Shown piece by piece: positions 32,092 to 44,459 of a DNA stretch of 64,000 nt. A model generated the notes under the pieces. It was not told the origin of the DNA, did no database searches, and saw nothing but the letters and a program-made list of their open reading frames with translations. This DNA comes from Narthecium ossifragum. Taxonomy: Eukaryota; Streptophyta; Magnoliopsida; Dioscoreales; Nartheciaceae. The position numbers and the translations under genes are program-made. Positions within the stretch are counted from its first letter, which is position 1. The number at the start of each line of letters is the position of its first letter. The stretch spans positions 4,918,130-4,982,129 of the forward strand of contig OY986966.1 of NCBI GenBank assembly GCA_963920575.1, given 5' to 3'.

Positions 32092-35000
32092 CTACATAAT
32101 CCCAATGACCCCGCTAGATCCATCACCACGGACCCAGCTAAGACCGGACGAGTTAATCCTACACCATTTTGCAAGCGCATCCGCTCGACAATTACAAGAC
32201 CGAGGTACATAGACAAACAGAACATACTCACAGCAAAAGGTGGTAGACCACACCGCGCGCACAGTCGACGCCACATCGTCCGGCCATAACCTCCCTCCAT
32301 TGAGGATGTCCACGGCTGCCATACAATCAGACTCCACCACCAACTTCCTCACCCCTTTACTGACCGCCACACGCACCGCTAGAGCAATCGCCAACAACTC
32401 TGCCTCTAAAACAGAGGAAGCAGCCACCATCTCACCAACCGCCCACTGTAGCCCATCGTCTTCCTCTCCCACCGCCACGACGCCCACCGCAGCTGCCTTC
32501 AAGCGCACCTCCCACGACGCATCCCCCTGAACGACCAACGCCCCGTCCTCCCGTAAGCGTCGCGCCCCGCCAAGCCGCCGCGGCACGTTGAGGAACTCCT
32601 CCGCCAGCCGACACGGCCTCCGAGCAACCTCTGCAACTGACTCCCCACCTTCCCCAAAGACAAGCCTATTCCTGTCCCTCCAGACCCCCCACAACCCATA
32701 GGCGATGTAAGACTTGAGCATGGAAGCGCCCGGCGAGGAGGAAGAAGAACCCACCAAGGCCGCCCGGACCTCCGCCGGGCTCCACTCCCTTTCTTCACCG
32801 CACCGCCCTGCAACCCACTGGATCACCTGCTGCGCAAAGGCACACATCACCAACGCATGGTCTATTGTCTCCACCGCCGCTCCGCACCTCGGGCACTCCC
32901 GCTCGGAGCACACACGTGCACGCCACAGGAACTCCCGGACCGGGACTCTGCCATGCCATGCCTTCCACAAGAAATGCCTTACCCTTGGAGATGCTCGCAA
33001 CCGCCACAGTGACCTCCATTCCTCACCATCCGGCCGACATACCTCCGGGAAGGTCTCCTTCAACACAGCGGAGTACACCGACGCCGTCGTCACCATCCCC
33101 TTAGCATCTAGAGTCCACCGCCACCGATCTCCATCCCCACTCACCGCCAAGGAGCTCGCTTCCGCCGCCAAGCTCTCAACCAGCACCTCTGTCAATCTAT
33201 CCATACACCACCACCCGTCCGTCATCAGCTCCCCGACCAGCATATCGTCACAGTCGCCGTTCCCCAAAAACAGAGCAAGCCGCCGCTCCAACGGCTCGTC
33301 AAGCACCCACGCGTCCTTCAGGACACTGACCTTGCTCCCCATCCCCGGCGACCACCGAAGCCCACAACGAAGCTCCCCCGCTGCCTCGCACAGATCCTTC
33401 CAATGGACAGAAGCCGACCTCCTAGCCCGGACTTGTGGCACAATGCCCTGCCACCGATACTTGGCCCGCGCCATAAGAGACCACACCGAGCCCTCATCCT
33501 GAAGCAGAGCAGCCAGTCTTCTAGCCTTCAATGCCCTTTGCCAGACTTCCATATTTCTCACCCCAAGACCTCCATCCTCAATAGCAAACACACTTTGTGC
33601 CATGCCACAATTCCAAAGCCCGATCTCCTACCCTGCCATAAAAAATCCTAGCAAATCTTCTCAACCCGCTTAATGACTAAGGAAGGAATACGCGTGGTGG
33701 CCATCACAAACGTCGGCACAGCTTGCAATACCGCCTTGATAAGGACCACCCTACCCTCTTCAGAAATAAGTTTCCCTTGCCACTTGAGTGCACGAGCAAC
33801 CAGCTTGTCCAACATACTAGAGAAGTCACTAACCTTCAACCTCTTACCACTCAAGGGGGCTCCGAGATACTGCCAAGTCCCTCTAGCCTTCGCCATACCC
33901 AAGATCCGCTGGAGGGCCACCTTCCGATCCTTAGAGACTGTAGGGGAGAACACCATCGTCGACTTTGCCGGATTCATCTCCGGTCTCGACAGAGCCCTAA
34001 ACGCCAATAGTTTCTGCTTGAGCTTCCTTGCCTCAACACAGGTAGCTCTAGTAAAGATTAGGCAGTCATCGGCATAAAGAAGATGCGAAATGGAAAACTC
34101 TGAATCTTTGAAGCTAAGACCCTCCAGCTTGGATCCCACACTCTTAAGCAATCGGGAAAGAGCCTCCTGCACAATAAGAAACAGATACGGCGAGAGAGGG
34201 TCACCCTGCCGCAACCCGCACCGTGAAGTAACCCTGCCACACACTCTGCCATTAACTATAAAGGCAAACCGAGGGCTTCTAAAGAAGGCCATGGCCCACC
34301 CGATCCAAACCTCAGGGAAGTGCATCGCCCTCATAACCTCCTCCAAGAAATCCCACCGTACCCTATCATAGGCTGCTCGAAGATCAATCTTGCAAACCAT
34401 CATACTCCTAGTCTTCGGGGCAATGCGCGTCGAATGCATAACCTCCATAGCTACATCGATATTGTCATGAATGGACCTACCCGGCACGAAGGCAGACTGC
34501 TCCACACTGATAATATCACCCAGAAGAACCTTCAGTCTCCTAGCAAGGATAGAAGTATAGATCTTATACCCCACATTACACAAACTAATCGGCCGAAACT
34601 CCTTCACTCGCCTAGGGTGCTCACACTTAGGGATGAAGGTAATCATAGCTTCATTCCAGCTCGGCGGCAGTCGTGACTTGAGGAAGGCCTCCTGTACCAC
34701 CTGCACCAGATCTTTACCAACCACGTCCCAGTAGAGAGTATAAAACTCCAACGGGATGCCATCCGGGCCAGAACACTTACGCCGCCCCAAAGAGAAGACC
34801 ACCTCCTTGATCTCCTGCTCACTGACTTCATCAATCAGCATCTGGTGTAACTGGGAATCCACCACCGGCAAGGCAGGTAGCTCCACCCCCCTGACCTTCT
34901 CCGCAGGGGACCACAGGGAGTCGAAGTATCGGGCAAACACCACCCCCATCTCCTCCTTATTAGAGACAGCAACTCCTTCATCATTCACCAACTCCTTCAC

Positions 35001-36143
35001 CCTAGATCTCCGCGACCTCGACGCCACCAAGCGATGGAAAGTGCCCGAATTGCGATCACCAGCGTGCACCCACACCTCTCTCGACCGCTGGGAAGCTTTC
35101 CTCTCTTGCTGCAACAAAGCATTCTTCCACTGCACCTCCAACCCACACAGCTCCTCCTCTTCCTGCTCAGACAAGACACCCCGGTCCTCCCTCACATAGA
35201 GCTCCTCAAGGTATTCCTCCATTCTCTTGCCCACCCGGAAAACATCCGCAAAGTCCCCACGTTTGTCCCAAGCCTTCACAGTCCGCTTGATGGCCTTCAA
35301 TTTCGACGTCAACACATACTGCGCATTGCCACTGAAGTCCTGACTCCACACCCTCTTCACAAGCTTCACAAAAGCTTCCAGATGCAACCAAGAATGCTCC
35401 AGCCTGAAGGTAGGTGACCCAGACCTCCTACGAGTGTCATCAAGTTGCACCAGCAGTGGGGCATGATCCGAACCGACGCGTGCCAAGTGCCTCACTGACG
35501 CCTTAGGATACAAGTCCTTCCACCGGGAGTTACAGAGCACCCTGTCCAGCCTTTCCAAAACCTTCCTCCGCCCCTTCTGCCCATTCGACCAGGTAAATCG
35601 AGGTCCACTATAACCCAGGTCAACCAACTCATTGGCACAGATGAAACTAAAGAATTCCCTCTCCGAGCGACCCTGCACAAACGGCACCCGACTCCTCTTC
35701 TCAACAGAGGCTAGGATCGCGTTGAAGTCACCAAGGATCACATGAGGGAACTCTGTAGAGCGCAGGCGGGACAGCGTCTCCCAAAGTTCCCGTCTCCCTC
35801 CAGCTTGCCGGGCGCCATACACTGCCGACACTGCCCACTGAACATCCTTCTCCAACGTAACCACCCCATGCACCACCTGGCTCGAGACGTGGGAAAAGAA
35901 CACCCTCCCTACATCGGCCTTCCAGCACACCAGGATCCCCCCCTCCCTTCCTCTGCAAGGAACCAGGTACAACTGTCACTCCATCCCTAGCTTGCCCCGC
36001 ACCCATTGCAACATATCAACGGAAATAAGTACATCTAGCAGGAAGATCATGGATGGCGCGTACTCACCATCCAGTCTCTTACATACCCGCACTACTCTAC
36101 CCGGCCCTGCTCCTCGACAGTTCCAAGCGATCATCCTGTTCAT
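32092..36143 (-). pseudogene. LINE ORF2: endonuclease, reverse transcriptase, RNase H
   Basis: Its ATG (36143-36141) overlaps the ORF1 stop as ATGA. The apurinic-type endonuclease is recognised by MIAWNCRG at the start, 'ILGDFNAI', and 'GSDHAPLLV'. The reverse transcriptase has 'FIPKCEHPRRVKEFRPISL' and LLYADDCLIF. A zf-RVT block (CPRCGAAVETIDH) and an RNase H domain (GDASWE, E in 'LEAELLAI', 'ESDCMAAVDI', CRADALAK) follow, ending at 32092. Breaks: TGA at 35978-35976 (codon 56), TAG at 33650-33648, and a single-base frameshift near 33585. The enzyme would nick target DNA and copy the LINE RNA; this copy is disrupted. Confidence 0.9.
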
Positions 36144-38279
36144 GGTCCACCTTCATCATTCACCGGTTGCTCGTCCGGCGTGTTGTTCTGTCGCAGCCTC
36201 TTCTTCAACTTGTGCATCAAGGCGGCATCCCCCTCAACCCCCTCCATCCCCATACACTGTTCTTCAAGTTCGTCCTCCTCCTCCTCCTCCATGGCATCCG
36301 CGAAACAGAGAGGTTCAAAGACCGGTGTCTCCGCGTGTAGGGCACCCAGAAGTTTACCCATCCCATCTTCATGCTGAGCGTCCAGCTCCCCCTCCGTCGC
36401 TAGCGGACCAACACCCGTGGCCGGAGAAGGAAGGGCCGCGGGAAACCGTGGCTCAACAAACGGATCCACCCTATTCAAGCTTCCCCACCCTGGTCTCCAG
36501 CCCGGCGGCCTGTCAAGGCCCTCCTCCACCACAGGCTTCCACAGTCGCCTCACCCCGTTGGCATCACGGCCCACTCCCGAAGCTTCATGCAACCCAGGCC
36601 CAGGCCCACCACGCACACCACCGCCCAGCCCATGGCCATGCCCAATCCCCTTGCCAGCCATCGGCACGTGTCGACCACCCCCCGCTTGTTGACCTCCACG
36701 TGGCCTTAGTCTCGAAACATCCCCCTGTCCTATATCATCCCCCGACCGCCCACTGTGCTCCACTCCCTGGCATGCCACCGTGGCTTCCCCTCCACAGGCA
36801 CTACCCCCGCCGCCGACAGGCTCTGAGTGACGACGCCCTTCCCCTGTACGACCGCCACCACCCCCGGAGCTCGGTCCCGGCTCAACGTCCACGATCGATG
36901 CCTTCCCTTTCGCCATGCCACGCGTCCGGTTGAGATCAACCTCAGGTACGACGTGTCCCATCTCCCCTCTGACCTCTGCTCTGACACATCCAATAGTAGC
37001 CTCGCGTCTGCCAGTCCGTAACCCTCCTCCCCGGGGTGCAGCACGCGCTCCCCGGCGTCCCCTGGGACCTCACCTGACGATGTGCCACTCATCGGCGACG
37101 GCCGCGACCTCCGCCGGCGCCCAGATCTGGCGCCCCGCCTCGTCCCTTGGATGCGCCAAAGTCCCACCATCGCCCTGTATCCCAGCACAGCCCCCCCATC
37201 TCTTTGTCGACCGGCCATACCTCCGGAGATCTCCCCACGGCATCCTCCATACCCCCCAGGCGCCCCTCTGTTTCTTCCATTACCACCTCTGGCCCCACGC
37301 CCTCTTCCTGGTCAAGCACCTTCTCCACCGCCACCGGACCCCCCTCACGAACCCCACTGTACCCGCCCGGCATCGTCTCCACCGCCACCTTACATGCCCA
37401 CACCCGATGTCCAATATGCGCACACCTTCCACAGATGATGATATTCTCATAGTGGAAGTGAACATACCTTGAGACCCCATTCCTAGTCACCATGGTCCCA
37501 AGCTTGATCGGCTTGTCTATGTCGACCTCCACACAAGCCCGAGCAAACTGTCCCCTGGCCACCTCCAGCGTTGGCATATCCACCTCCAAAGGGAGTCCAA
37601 TGGTCGCCACAATCCTCAACACAGCCCCCCTCTCATACCAGTTGAGAGGAATCTGTGGCAACCTCACCCATACTTGAATCTTCCTGAAGTAAGATCCATC
37701 CAGGACACAGTCCGGGATCCACTTGATCAAGGCCAACGGCCTGCCATTCACCAACCACGGACCCCCAGTCATGACATAGTGCATATCCCTCTCATTGGTG
37801 AACCGGAAGACATACACCCCGTTGGATGTATCCACTACCTGGAACCGGTCAGCCGTCCAACACAGACTTGCCAGCCGAAGCTTCAACTCCTCAAGCGATA
37901 CCCAACCTCCCAGGAACCGCCCAAACAAAACAAACTCCCAACGCTTATGGTTGGGCGCCATCAGCTCGTCATCCAGTATTACCTCATCCGCATAAAGCGA
38001 ACCCACCCTGGCCATCTCCTCCAGCGTAACAATGGACGACTTAGGCTTAAGTCCAGCTGCTGCCTCCACATAAGAGAGACTCCCCCGCCAGGCGCCCGGC
38101 ACACCATGACGTCCGGTAGGGTTTGTCCCGCCTTCACCGCGCACCCCATGACGTCCGGTAGGGGTAGCCCCACCCTCTTGGCCACGCTCTCTCCCTTCGT
38201 GTGGTGCCCAGCCATCGCGACTCCCACCCCCGGCGACACCCCCAGGGGGAGGGTCGAAACCCCCGCTCTCAGAACTCAT
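36140..38279 (-). pseudogene. LINE ORF1: DUF4283 and CCHC protein, frameshifted
   Basis: The first open part (38279-37089, 396 aa) has a Gly-rich N-terminus. It then has a DUF4283 domain around residues 100-230, including 'WEFVLFGRFLGG' and 'GPWLVNGRPLALIKW', and a CCHC knuckle CGRCAHIGHRVWAC. The reading then moves to another frame, and the C-terminal part (36961-36140) ends in TGA overlapping the ORF2 start. ORF1 proteins of plant L1 elements bind nucleic acid. At least one frameshift lies between 37089 and 36961. Confidence 0.85.
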
Positions 38280-38316
38280 CCTATTCTCTCAAAAAAACCG
38301 GTTTCTATGCAATGTT

Positions 38317-38930
38317 GGAAGGAATGTTTTCAAGTTTGGATAGGTCATCGTTTCCTTAGGTTCATTAGGTCCAAATATATCTTCTAATTTTGTGAAGATT
38401 TGGATTGTTATTGCGTCGAATGTGGATTTGGCTTCACTAATATAATTGTGTGTAGTTTCGTATAAATGCCACCTTGGTATTATCCTCTTTTTTATATGTG
38501 ATTATTGGCTTCCAGAAACCTGTTGGGATCATTGTTCTTCTGGATGAGGCGTGGTATGTATGAGCATCTTCTCATAATTGTCTTGGACGCACTTTAATTG
38601 TTTTGATAGAAATATAGTTCAATCAGTGGTTGATGGTATCAGATATTGGTTGGGTTTATGCAGGTGGGGGAGAGATTCAATGTCAAAATCCGGTTTAGAG
38701 AGGGGTTAGGATCCGGGTACGCACATACCCGTTAAGGGCATAGGTGGATTTAAAGGTTATGGGTTTTAATTATTCAAAAGGGTTGGGTTTTATTTAGTCT
38801 AAAATATTACATTACTAATGTCCACATAGGCCATGTACCCAAATCACAACCCAATCGAAAAAGAGTGTAATATATATATATATATGCTTTTGTTTATTTA
38901 ATCTACACAACGTGCTTTATAGCAAAGTCT
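38317..38930. other. Non-coding spacer
   Basis: AT-rich DNA with a short TATATA run near 38870. No gene or element ends were recognised. Confidence 0.5.
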
Positions 38931-39116
38931 TAGGTGATGTTTGGTTGGTATGTATCAAGGTGCATCGCGCGGCCATTCACGGTGATTCTGTGTTTGGTTC
39001 ACCACGCATCAACTAATACATGCATCGTGCATGCATTTTTGCTACCAAATCGTGCATCGTATGAAAAGGTTGTTCCATGCGATGCACCCTCCACGATCGA
39101 TGCGTGAATTGACTGT

Positions 39117-39560
39117 GAAGTTTGAAAGCTGTATTTTGAGCTAGACGGCTGAAGTGACGGTCGATGTTTGGATCGACCCTGAACGCATCATTTCCTCACA
39201 AAGACTGGCGGTTGATACGACGGTGGATGCGTAGATCGACCATGAAGTTTGAAAGCTTCATTTTAAGCTAGACGGCTGAAGCGACTGTTCATGAATGGAT
39301 CGATCCTGAATGCATCATTTTCTCACATAGGCTAGTGGTCGATGCGATGGTGGATGTGTGGGATCGACCATGAAGCTTAAAAGCTGCATTTTGAGCTAGA
39401 CGATTGAAGTGACGGTCGATGCATTTTGAGCTAGACCCTGAATACATCATTTCCTTACAAAGGCTGATGGTCGATATGACGATGGATGCGTGGATCAATC
39501 ATGAAGTTTGAAAGATGTATTTTGAGCTAGACGGCTGAAACGATGGTCGATGGATGGATT
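39117..39560. repeat. Minisatellite, about 128-bp period, 3.5 copies
   Basis: 'gaagtttgaaagctg' and variants start at 39117, 39244, 39372 and 39503. Each unit contains 'gagctagacggctgaa' and GGTCGAT/ATCGACC words. The block sits within a larger element-like stretch (38940-39670) bounded by 'tgtttggttgg' and 'aaccaaacaag'-type sequence and enriched for 'gcatcg/gatgca'. Confidence 0.8.
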
Positions 39561-40009
39561 GACCGCCAGCATACACAACCAAACAAGCGATCTGGATGGC
39601 CGATACATGCACCGTAGGATGCATGGATGGTCGATACATGCACCATAGGATGCATGGATCCCAAAATCCTTTTACACCAGCGATTCAACCAAGAAAACAT
39701 ACTCGAAGTGAATTTAAGAGGAATATATATAAAGGATAACTCTGGTTGAGAATTCTAGAAAACGATGAAGGTTTTCATGAACAAACTATTGGGACCGTGA
39801 AAAGGTTTGAAACATAGACATGGTGAGTCACTATAGCTGAAACTTTTAGCGGTAAAAACTCTACATTGGTCTAAGCCTGAGCCTAAAAGACGTAAGAAGC
39901 TTGAAAAGAGTTAGGCTGAAACCCAAAGGCCCTTCTCCTCAATGTCATTTTTTTTGTGAAGAGATGAGCCTGAGGGGTAAGAAAATTTATTTACTACACC
40001 CGAGCAAGG

Positions 40010-42640
40010 GCATGTAGCCCATCCTCGAGTCGCCAGTCAAAACTGGTGCTCTCAAATCTACACTTTGCTACCTTGTTTGCCCTAACATTGGAGGACCTCG
40101 TTATATACATGACTAATACTGACTCGAATGAATTCATAAGTCGTCAAATTGTCCTAACAATTCCTTACAGCCCTTCGGGCCAAACTCTATGTCCATTTAC
40201 AATATCGACAACACCCTTCGCATCTGACTCGATGACAATCTTGGCTCTTTGTTACGCCTTGGACCACTCCATTCCTTTAAAGATCGATGCGAGCTCAACT
40301 TCAACAACAGTCTCCGTCAGCATGCACTTCCGGTGAACCCATTCGCACCCTCCCAAGTTGTCACAACCAATTACTCCAACAATAGAGTAACCACTTTGTC
40401 AGTCCCAAGATGCATCAAACTGGCAGACATGGTATCCCTCATTGTTTTTTGGTTGGGTAACAGTTGCTCCCTTCCTTAGCGCTTCATCAGCAAGTCAGGC
40501 TGCTCTTCGTGCCAAAAATTCCGACGACTCATGCTTCCCCTAAAAAACCGCTAGATTGCGATCCTTCTATCCAAGCCAAAGTTCATATGCTATGTAAGCC
40601 TCGAGTCTGCTGATTTCTTGCTGGCTGGAGGATAGGAGAAGGGTTCCGGCGAGGTTCCCAGCATCCCAGTTGCAGATTCCCACCCCTACTTGCAGTACTT
40701 GTAGCAAAAGTTTGTCAATGACACTCCTCGTGGCCGAGCAATCAAAAAGAACATGAGCGATTGACTTGTTGTTCGCGCCACAGCGGGGACACTTATGATC
40801 AGGTGAGATACCCAGCTTCCACAACTTCTCACGAACAGGTAGCTTCCCCCGGAAGGTCTTCCAGATGAAGGTCTTAACGTGCGGGCTCACATGTAAATGC
40901 CAGATGTTGGACCAACACTCATCTGGAACATCGCGTGAGAGAAATCTAAATCTGTGTACAAGCATCTAGTAGGTTGAAGCTGAGGTAACGGTGGCTTCTT
41001 TGTTGAAGTCCCATCTCCAATCATATGTTGCTCCAATAGCCAAGTCTTCGATAGCCGCTACAAGGTCCGGATGTAACAGAGCATTTAGTTTCCTCCTATC
41101 CCAAGCTCCATCGACTCTCAAGTTCCCCACCATAAGATCATCAATAGTGGATGTGTTGTAGAGGGATGGACATAGTCGGAGTGGCTCGTCCAATACCCAA
41201 CTATCATCAAGAACTCTGACCTGGCTATCGACCCCCGGGTGCCACTTGATTCCCAGCCTCAAGTCATCGGCAGCTATGCAGATAGACTTCCAATGGTTGG
41301 ATCCTCCCTTAAGGCCTCTAGAAGTTGGTAGAGCACCAACCCAATTATACTTGGCTTTGGCTAGTTGGGTCCAGATCGAAAGCTCAAGCTTCAAAAACAC
41401 CTCTGCTCGCTTCAGTTTGAGGGCCCTCTACCATAGTCTGAAGTCTTTGACACCGAGGCCACCAAACTCTTTGGGTTTGCATACATCGCGCCAAGTCACC
41501 TGCCTGATTCCCCGTCTACGGCCTTTTCACAAGAAGCTACGGCAGATTCTCTCTAGGAGTTTGATCACAGCAGCATGGATGCTTGAGGTTGTCATTGCAT
41601 AAACTGGAATACCTTGGAGGACAGATTTCAGAAGAACTAATCTCCCTACTTCAGAGATCTTTTTCCCTTGCCAAGATACAACTTTGCTTGCCATTTGTCA
41701 ACCAGGCTGGAGAAATTAGCAATGCGGAGCTTCTTGTGGCTGATTGGCGCGCCAAGATAATTCCAAGTGCCCTTGGCTTCACCAACACCCAGGATCCCAC
41801 GGATAGTAATTCTCCGGCTCTTGTCAACTACCTTCAAAAATCTGATGCCAGACTTTGAGGGATTCACCACGAGGCCGCTCAAAAATTTGAAGTAGAGAAG
41901 CTTTTGCCGAAGTCTCCGGGCCTCCAAACAAGTGGCTCGAGTGACAATCAAACAGTCGTCTGCGTACAAGAGATGGGAGAGGGAGAAGTCCGATCGCCGG
42001 AAACTGAGACCTTCCAACCGATAGCCAAGCTTGTCTAGTATGCGAGAGAGCACCTCCTGCACAAGAAGAAACAAGTAAGGTGAGCAGGGGCCGCCTTGTC
42101 GCAGTCCGCATTTAGGAATCATGTGGCCCTACACTCTGTCATTGACGATGAAGGAATATTTGGTTCCCCTGACACAACACATCACCCAATGAATCCAAGT
42201 GAGAGGGAAGTTCATCTTCTTCATGGCTTCCTCCAAGAAATCCCAACGGACCCGGTCGAAGGCATACATCATGTCAACTTTGAGAACCATTAAACTCCTC
42301 GTCCTGGGTGTGCTAGCCATAGAATGCATCACCGCATTGGCAGCTGCGATACTATCGAAGATGCTCCTGCCTTGGATAAAAGTAGATTGCTTAGGACTGA
42401 TCATATCATGTAGAGCCCTTTCCAATCGGTTGGCTAGGATAAATGTCACAACCTTATACCCAACATTGCATAGGCTGATTGGTCGAAAATCTTTAACATT
42501 CCTTGGGAACTTATATTTCGTGACCAGGGATATGAAGGTCACATGCCAGGAGGGTGGAAGCCGGCAGTTAAGGAAAAAACCCGTGATCAGATCAGTGAAA
42601 TCATCTCCTACCACATCCCAATTGCGCCTCGGGAATCCTG
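40010..42640 (-). pseudogene. LINE ORF2 remnant: RT, zf-RVT, RNase H
   Basis: Fragments in order on the minus strand: RT part 1 (42640-42129, 'VKDFRPISLCNVGYKV' and 'RSLMVLKVDMMYAFDRV'); RT part 2 (42122-41646, LLYADDCLIV); the post-RT linker (41400-40966); zf-RVT (40965-40567, CPRCGANNKSIAH); and an RNase H tail (about 40480-40010, reading as VVDIVNGHRVWPEG with stops). Several stops and frameshifts separate the parts. No endonuclease is present. Confidence 0.88.
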
Positions 42641-43621
42641 CCACCCTCGCCGGACGACGTGCCACTCGTCGGCGGCTCTCGCGATCAACTCCTCCAGTGA
42701 GTAAGATCCTTCCCTTCTCTGAGATCTATCTCCTTCCATCTCTTGGGTTTTGCCCCTTTCAAAGCCCGGGGGGCCATCCTCTTCCATCATCTGCGAACCA
42801 ACCCTAGGGCTTCTTCCTTCCTCCATTTCAGTCGCCGGCGTAGCTACCTCCCTCCGATAAGACCCGGCTCCATGTCCGATCCACGCACACCGGTGGCATA
42901 TGGTAACATTCTCATACACAAACTTTACAAGCCATCGGCCACACCTTGTACGCATAGGAACCCCAAACTTGACAACATGGTTCAAGTCCATTTCTACGCA
43001 CACCCATGCATACCTCCCTCGCTCGACATCCTCTTTAACCAAATCAACCATGAGGGGTAGGCCAATAGAGGATGTGATCTTGATGACTGCTTCCCAGTCA
43101 AAGAGTGTGATGGGGAGCTCTGGTAACCTAACCCAGACCAGAATCTTAGAGAAGTCCTCAGGCATTGGGCAAAAATTTTCCCTTCATCGGAGAGAGCATC
43201 CTCCCGCCGACCGACCACGGTCCCACCTTATTCAAAAACTGAAACACTAGGATTCCTCTAACCAAATCGATCACCTTGAAGCTATCGATTGTGCTCCACA
43301 AGGATGACAACCTATGTTTGATTAAATTTAATGGCATTCTCCTCCCCATGGATCTCCCAAACAAGAAGAACTACCATTTCCTACAACACCGGTCATCCTC
43401 CAGGACTATCTCATCAGCATACAAGGGACTAATCCTTGCTAACTCTTCGTCGGAAACAAACGGTGATCTTGGTCTAAGAGCAACTGCTACTGCTGCGTAG
43501 GAGTCCTTCTTCGTCACACCTCTTACATCACTAGAATGATTCCCATCCGGAGGCCATAAAGGTGGGCATCCTGGTTGGGCATGGTCCCGGCCAGAGCTTT
43601 CAGTCGCTCCTCACTTGCCAT
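42608..43621 (-). pseudogene. LINE ORF1 remnant (DUF4283/CCHC)
   Basis: The first ATG is at 43621, one base inside the insertion. Segments match DUF4283 ('FLNKVGPWSVGGR', 'KILVWVRLPELPI') and a damaged knuckle CHRCAWIGHGAGSY in which the last Cys is replaced. The frame changes near 43160. It runs into the deletion junction at about 42610-42660. Confidence 0.8.
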
Positions 43622-43640
43622 CCCCTTCTCCTCAATGTCA

Positions 43641-44254
43641 CATCTACTCCCCTCGGTCTGGGCGGAAACATTGAGTGGGGGAGGACATGAGCCCTCAGCC
43701 TCAGGATGCTGATATTTTTAGATACATGTTTACATCCATGGTCATTACGTGGATGTAGTTCAATTGTTGTGGATACGTTAAAACATTAACAACATAGAAA
43801 AGGATGCATCAACTAACAATGCATAAATCATGGGATCAATCAGATATCTCAATGGTACCAAACTCATTATAAGATTGGAGGGGGAAAAAAAGCTTCTCAA
43901 ACCTCCATTAAAGAGCCTCCTTAAATGATGATCTCTAACAACCCACCTAAACCCTAAACCCTAGTTTTTGAAACTGATTCAGCTTTTGATATTGGATAGC
44001 AGTAACTACTGTCGGAAGTGAGGGACTCCACTTTCACTTTACCATCACTTTTTTAAAAAATTTTATAAAAGTATTAGAAAATGAGAGTTATCTTTTTTAT
44101 TATATAATTACATGCTCTCACATCCTTTTCGATTTTTATTTTTCTAACACCATAAAACACTAGAAAGTGATATCACGATGCGTCAATGAGTGATTTATAG
44201 AAAAGTGAAACCTCTTATATTGTTTCAAATATCAAAGTTCTTGTCTTTTATTTT
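43641..44254. other. Non-coding spacer
   Basis: AT-rich, no gene recognised. Confidence 0.5.
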
Positions 44255-44459
44255 AGGAGGATTTGTCAATAAGTCCTAAAAAAATGTGATACGACTTAGA
44301 GTCTTTGATAACTTTCCTTCAACCATTTATTAATTTTTTTTATTCAAAAGACTAAAATGCCCCTCCTCTATTATATGGTTGGTTGTTACTTTCCACCGTC
44401 CGACGATCCGGCCATCTTCCTGATCTCCTCCGTCGCCCTCATCTCCTTGTGGCCATGGT

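Larger units (their letters stand above)
32051..38300 (-). mobile_element. Near full-length L1-type LINE with RNase H
   Basis: It is flanked by a perfect 16-bp target duplication GTTTCTATGCAATGTT (32035-32050, 38301-38316). On the minus strand it runs from a short leader through ORF1 and ORF2 to a short A-run at the 3' end (plus T-run at 32051). The order is DUF4283/zinc-knuckle ORF1, then endonuclease, reverse transcriptase, zf-RVT and RNase H. This is the plant L1 arrangement that includes an acquired RNase H. Frame breaks in both ORFs indicate an inactive copy. Confidence 0.92.
39948..43622 (-). mobile_element. LINE with internal deletion (3.7 kb)
   Basis: It is flanked by a perfect 18-bp duplication CCCTTCTCCTCAATGTCA (39930-39947, 43623-43640). 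A T-run at 39948-39955 is the complement of the poly(A) tail. ORF1 sequence joins directly to the middle of the reverse transcriptase, so the end of ORF1, the endonuclease and the start of RT are missing. It is related to, but clearly diverged from, the LINE at 32-38 kb. Confidence 0.9.

Noticed and set aside
32714..37472. Long plus-strand frames (up to 313 aa) rich in Pro/His/Ser
   Set aside because: Antisense shadows of the GC-rich LINE ORF1 and ORF2.
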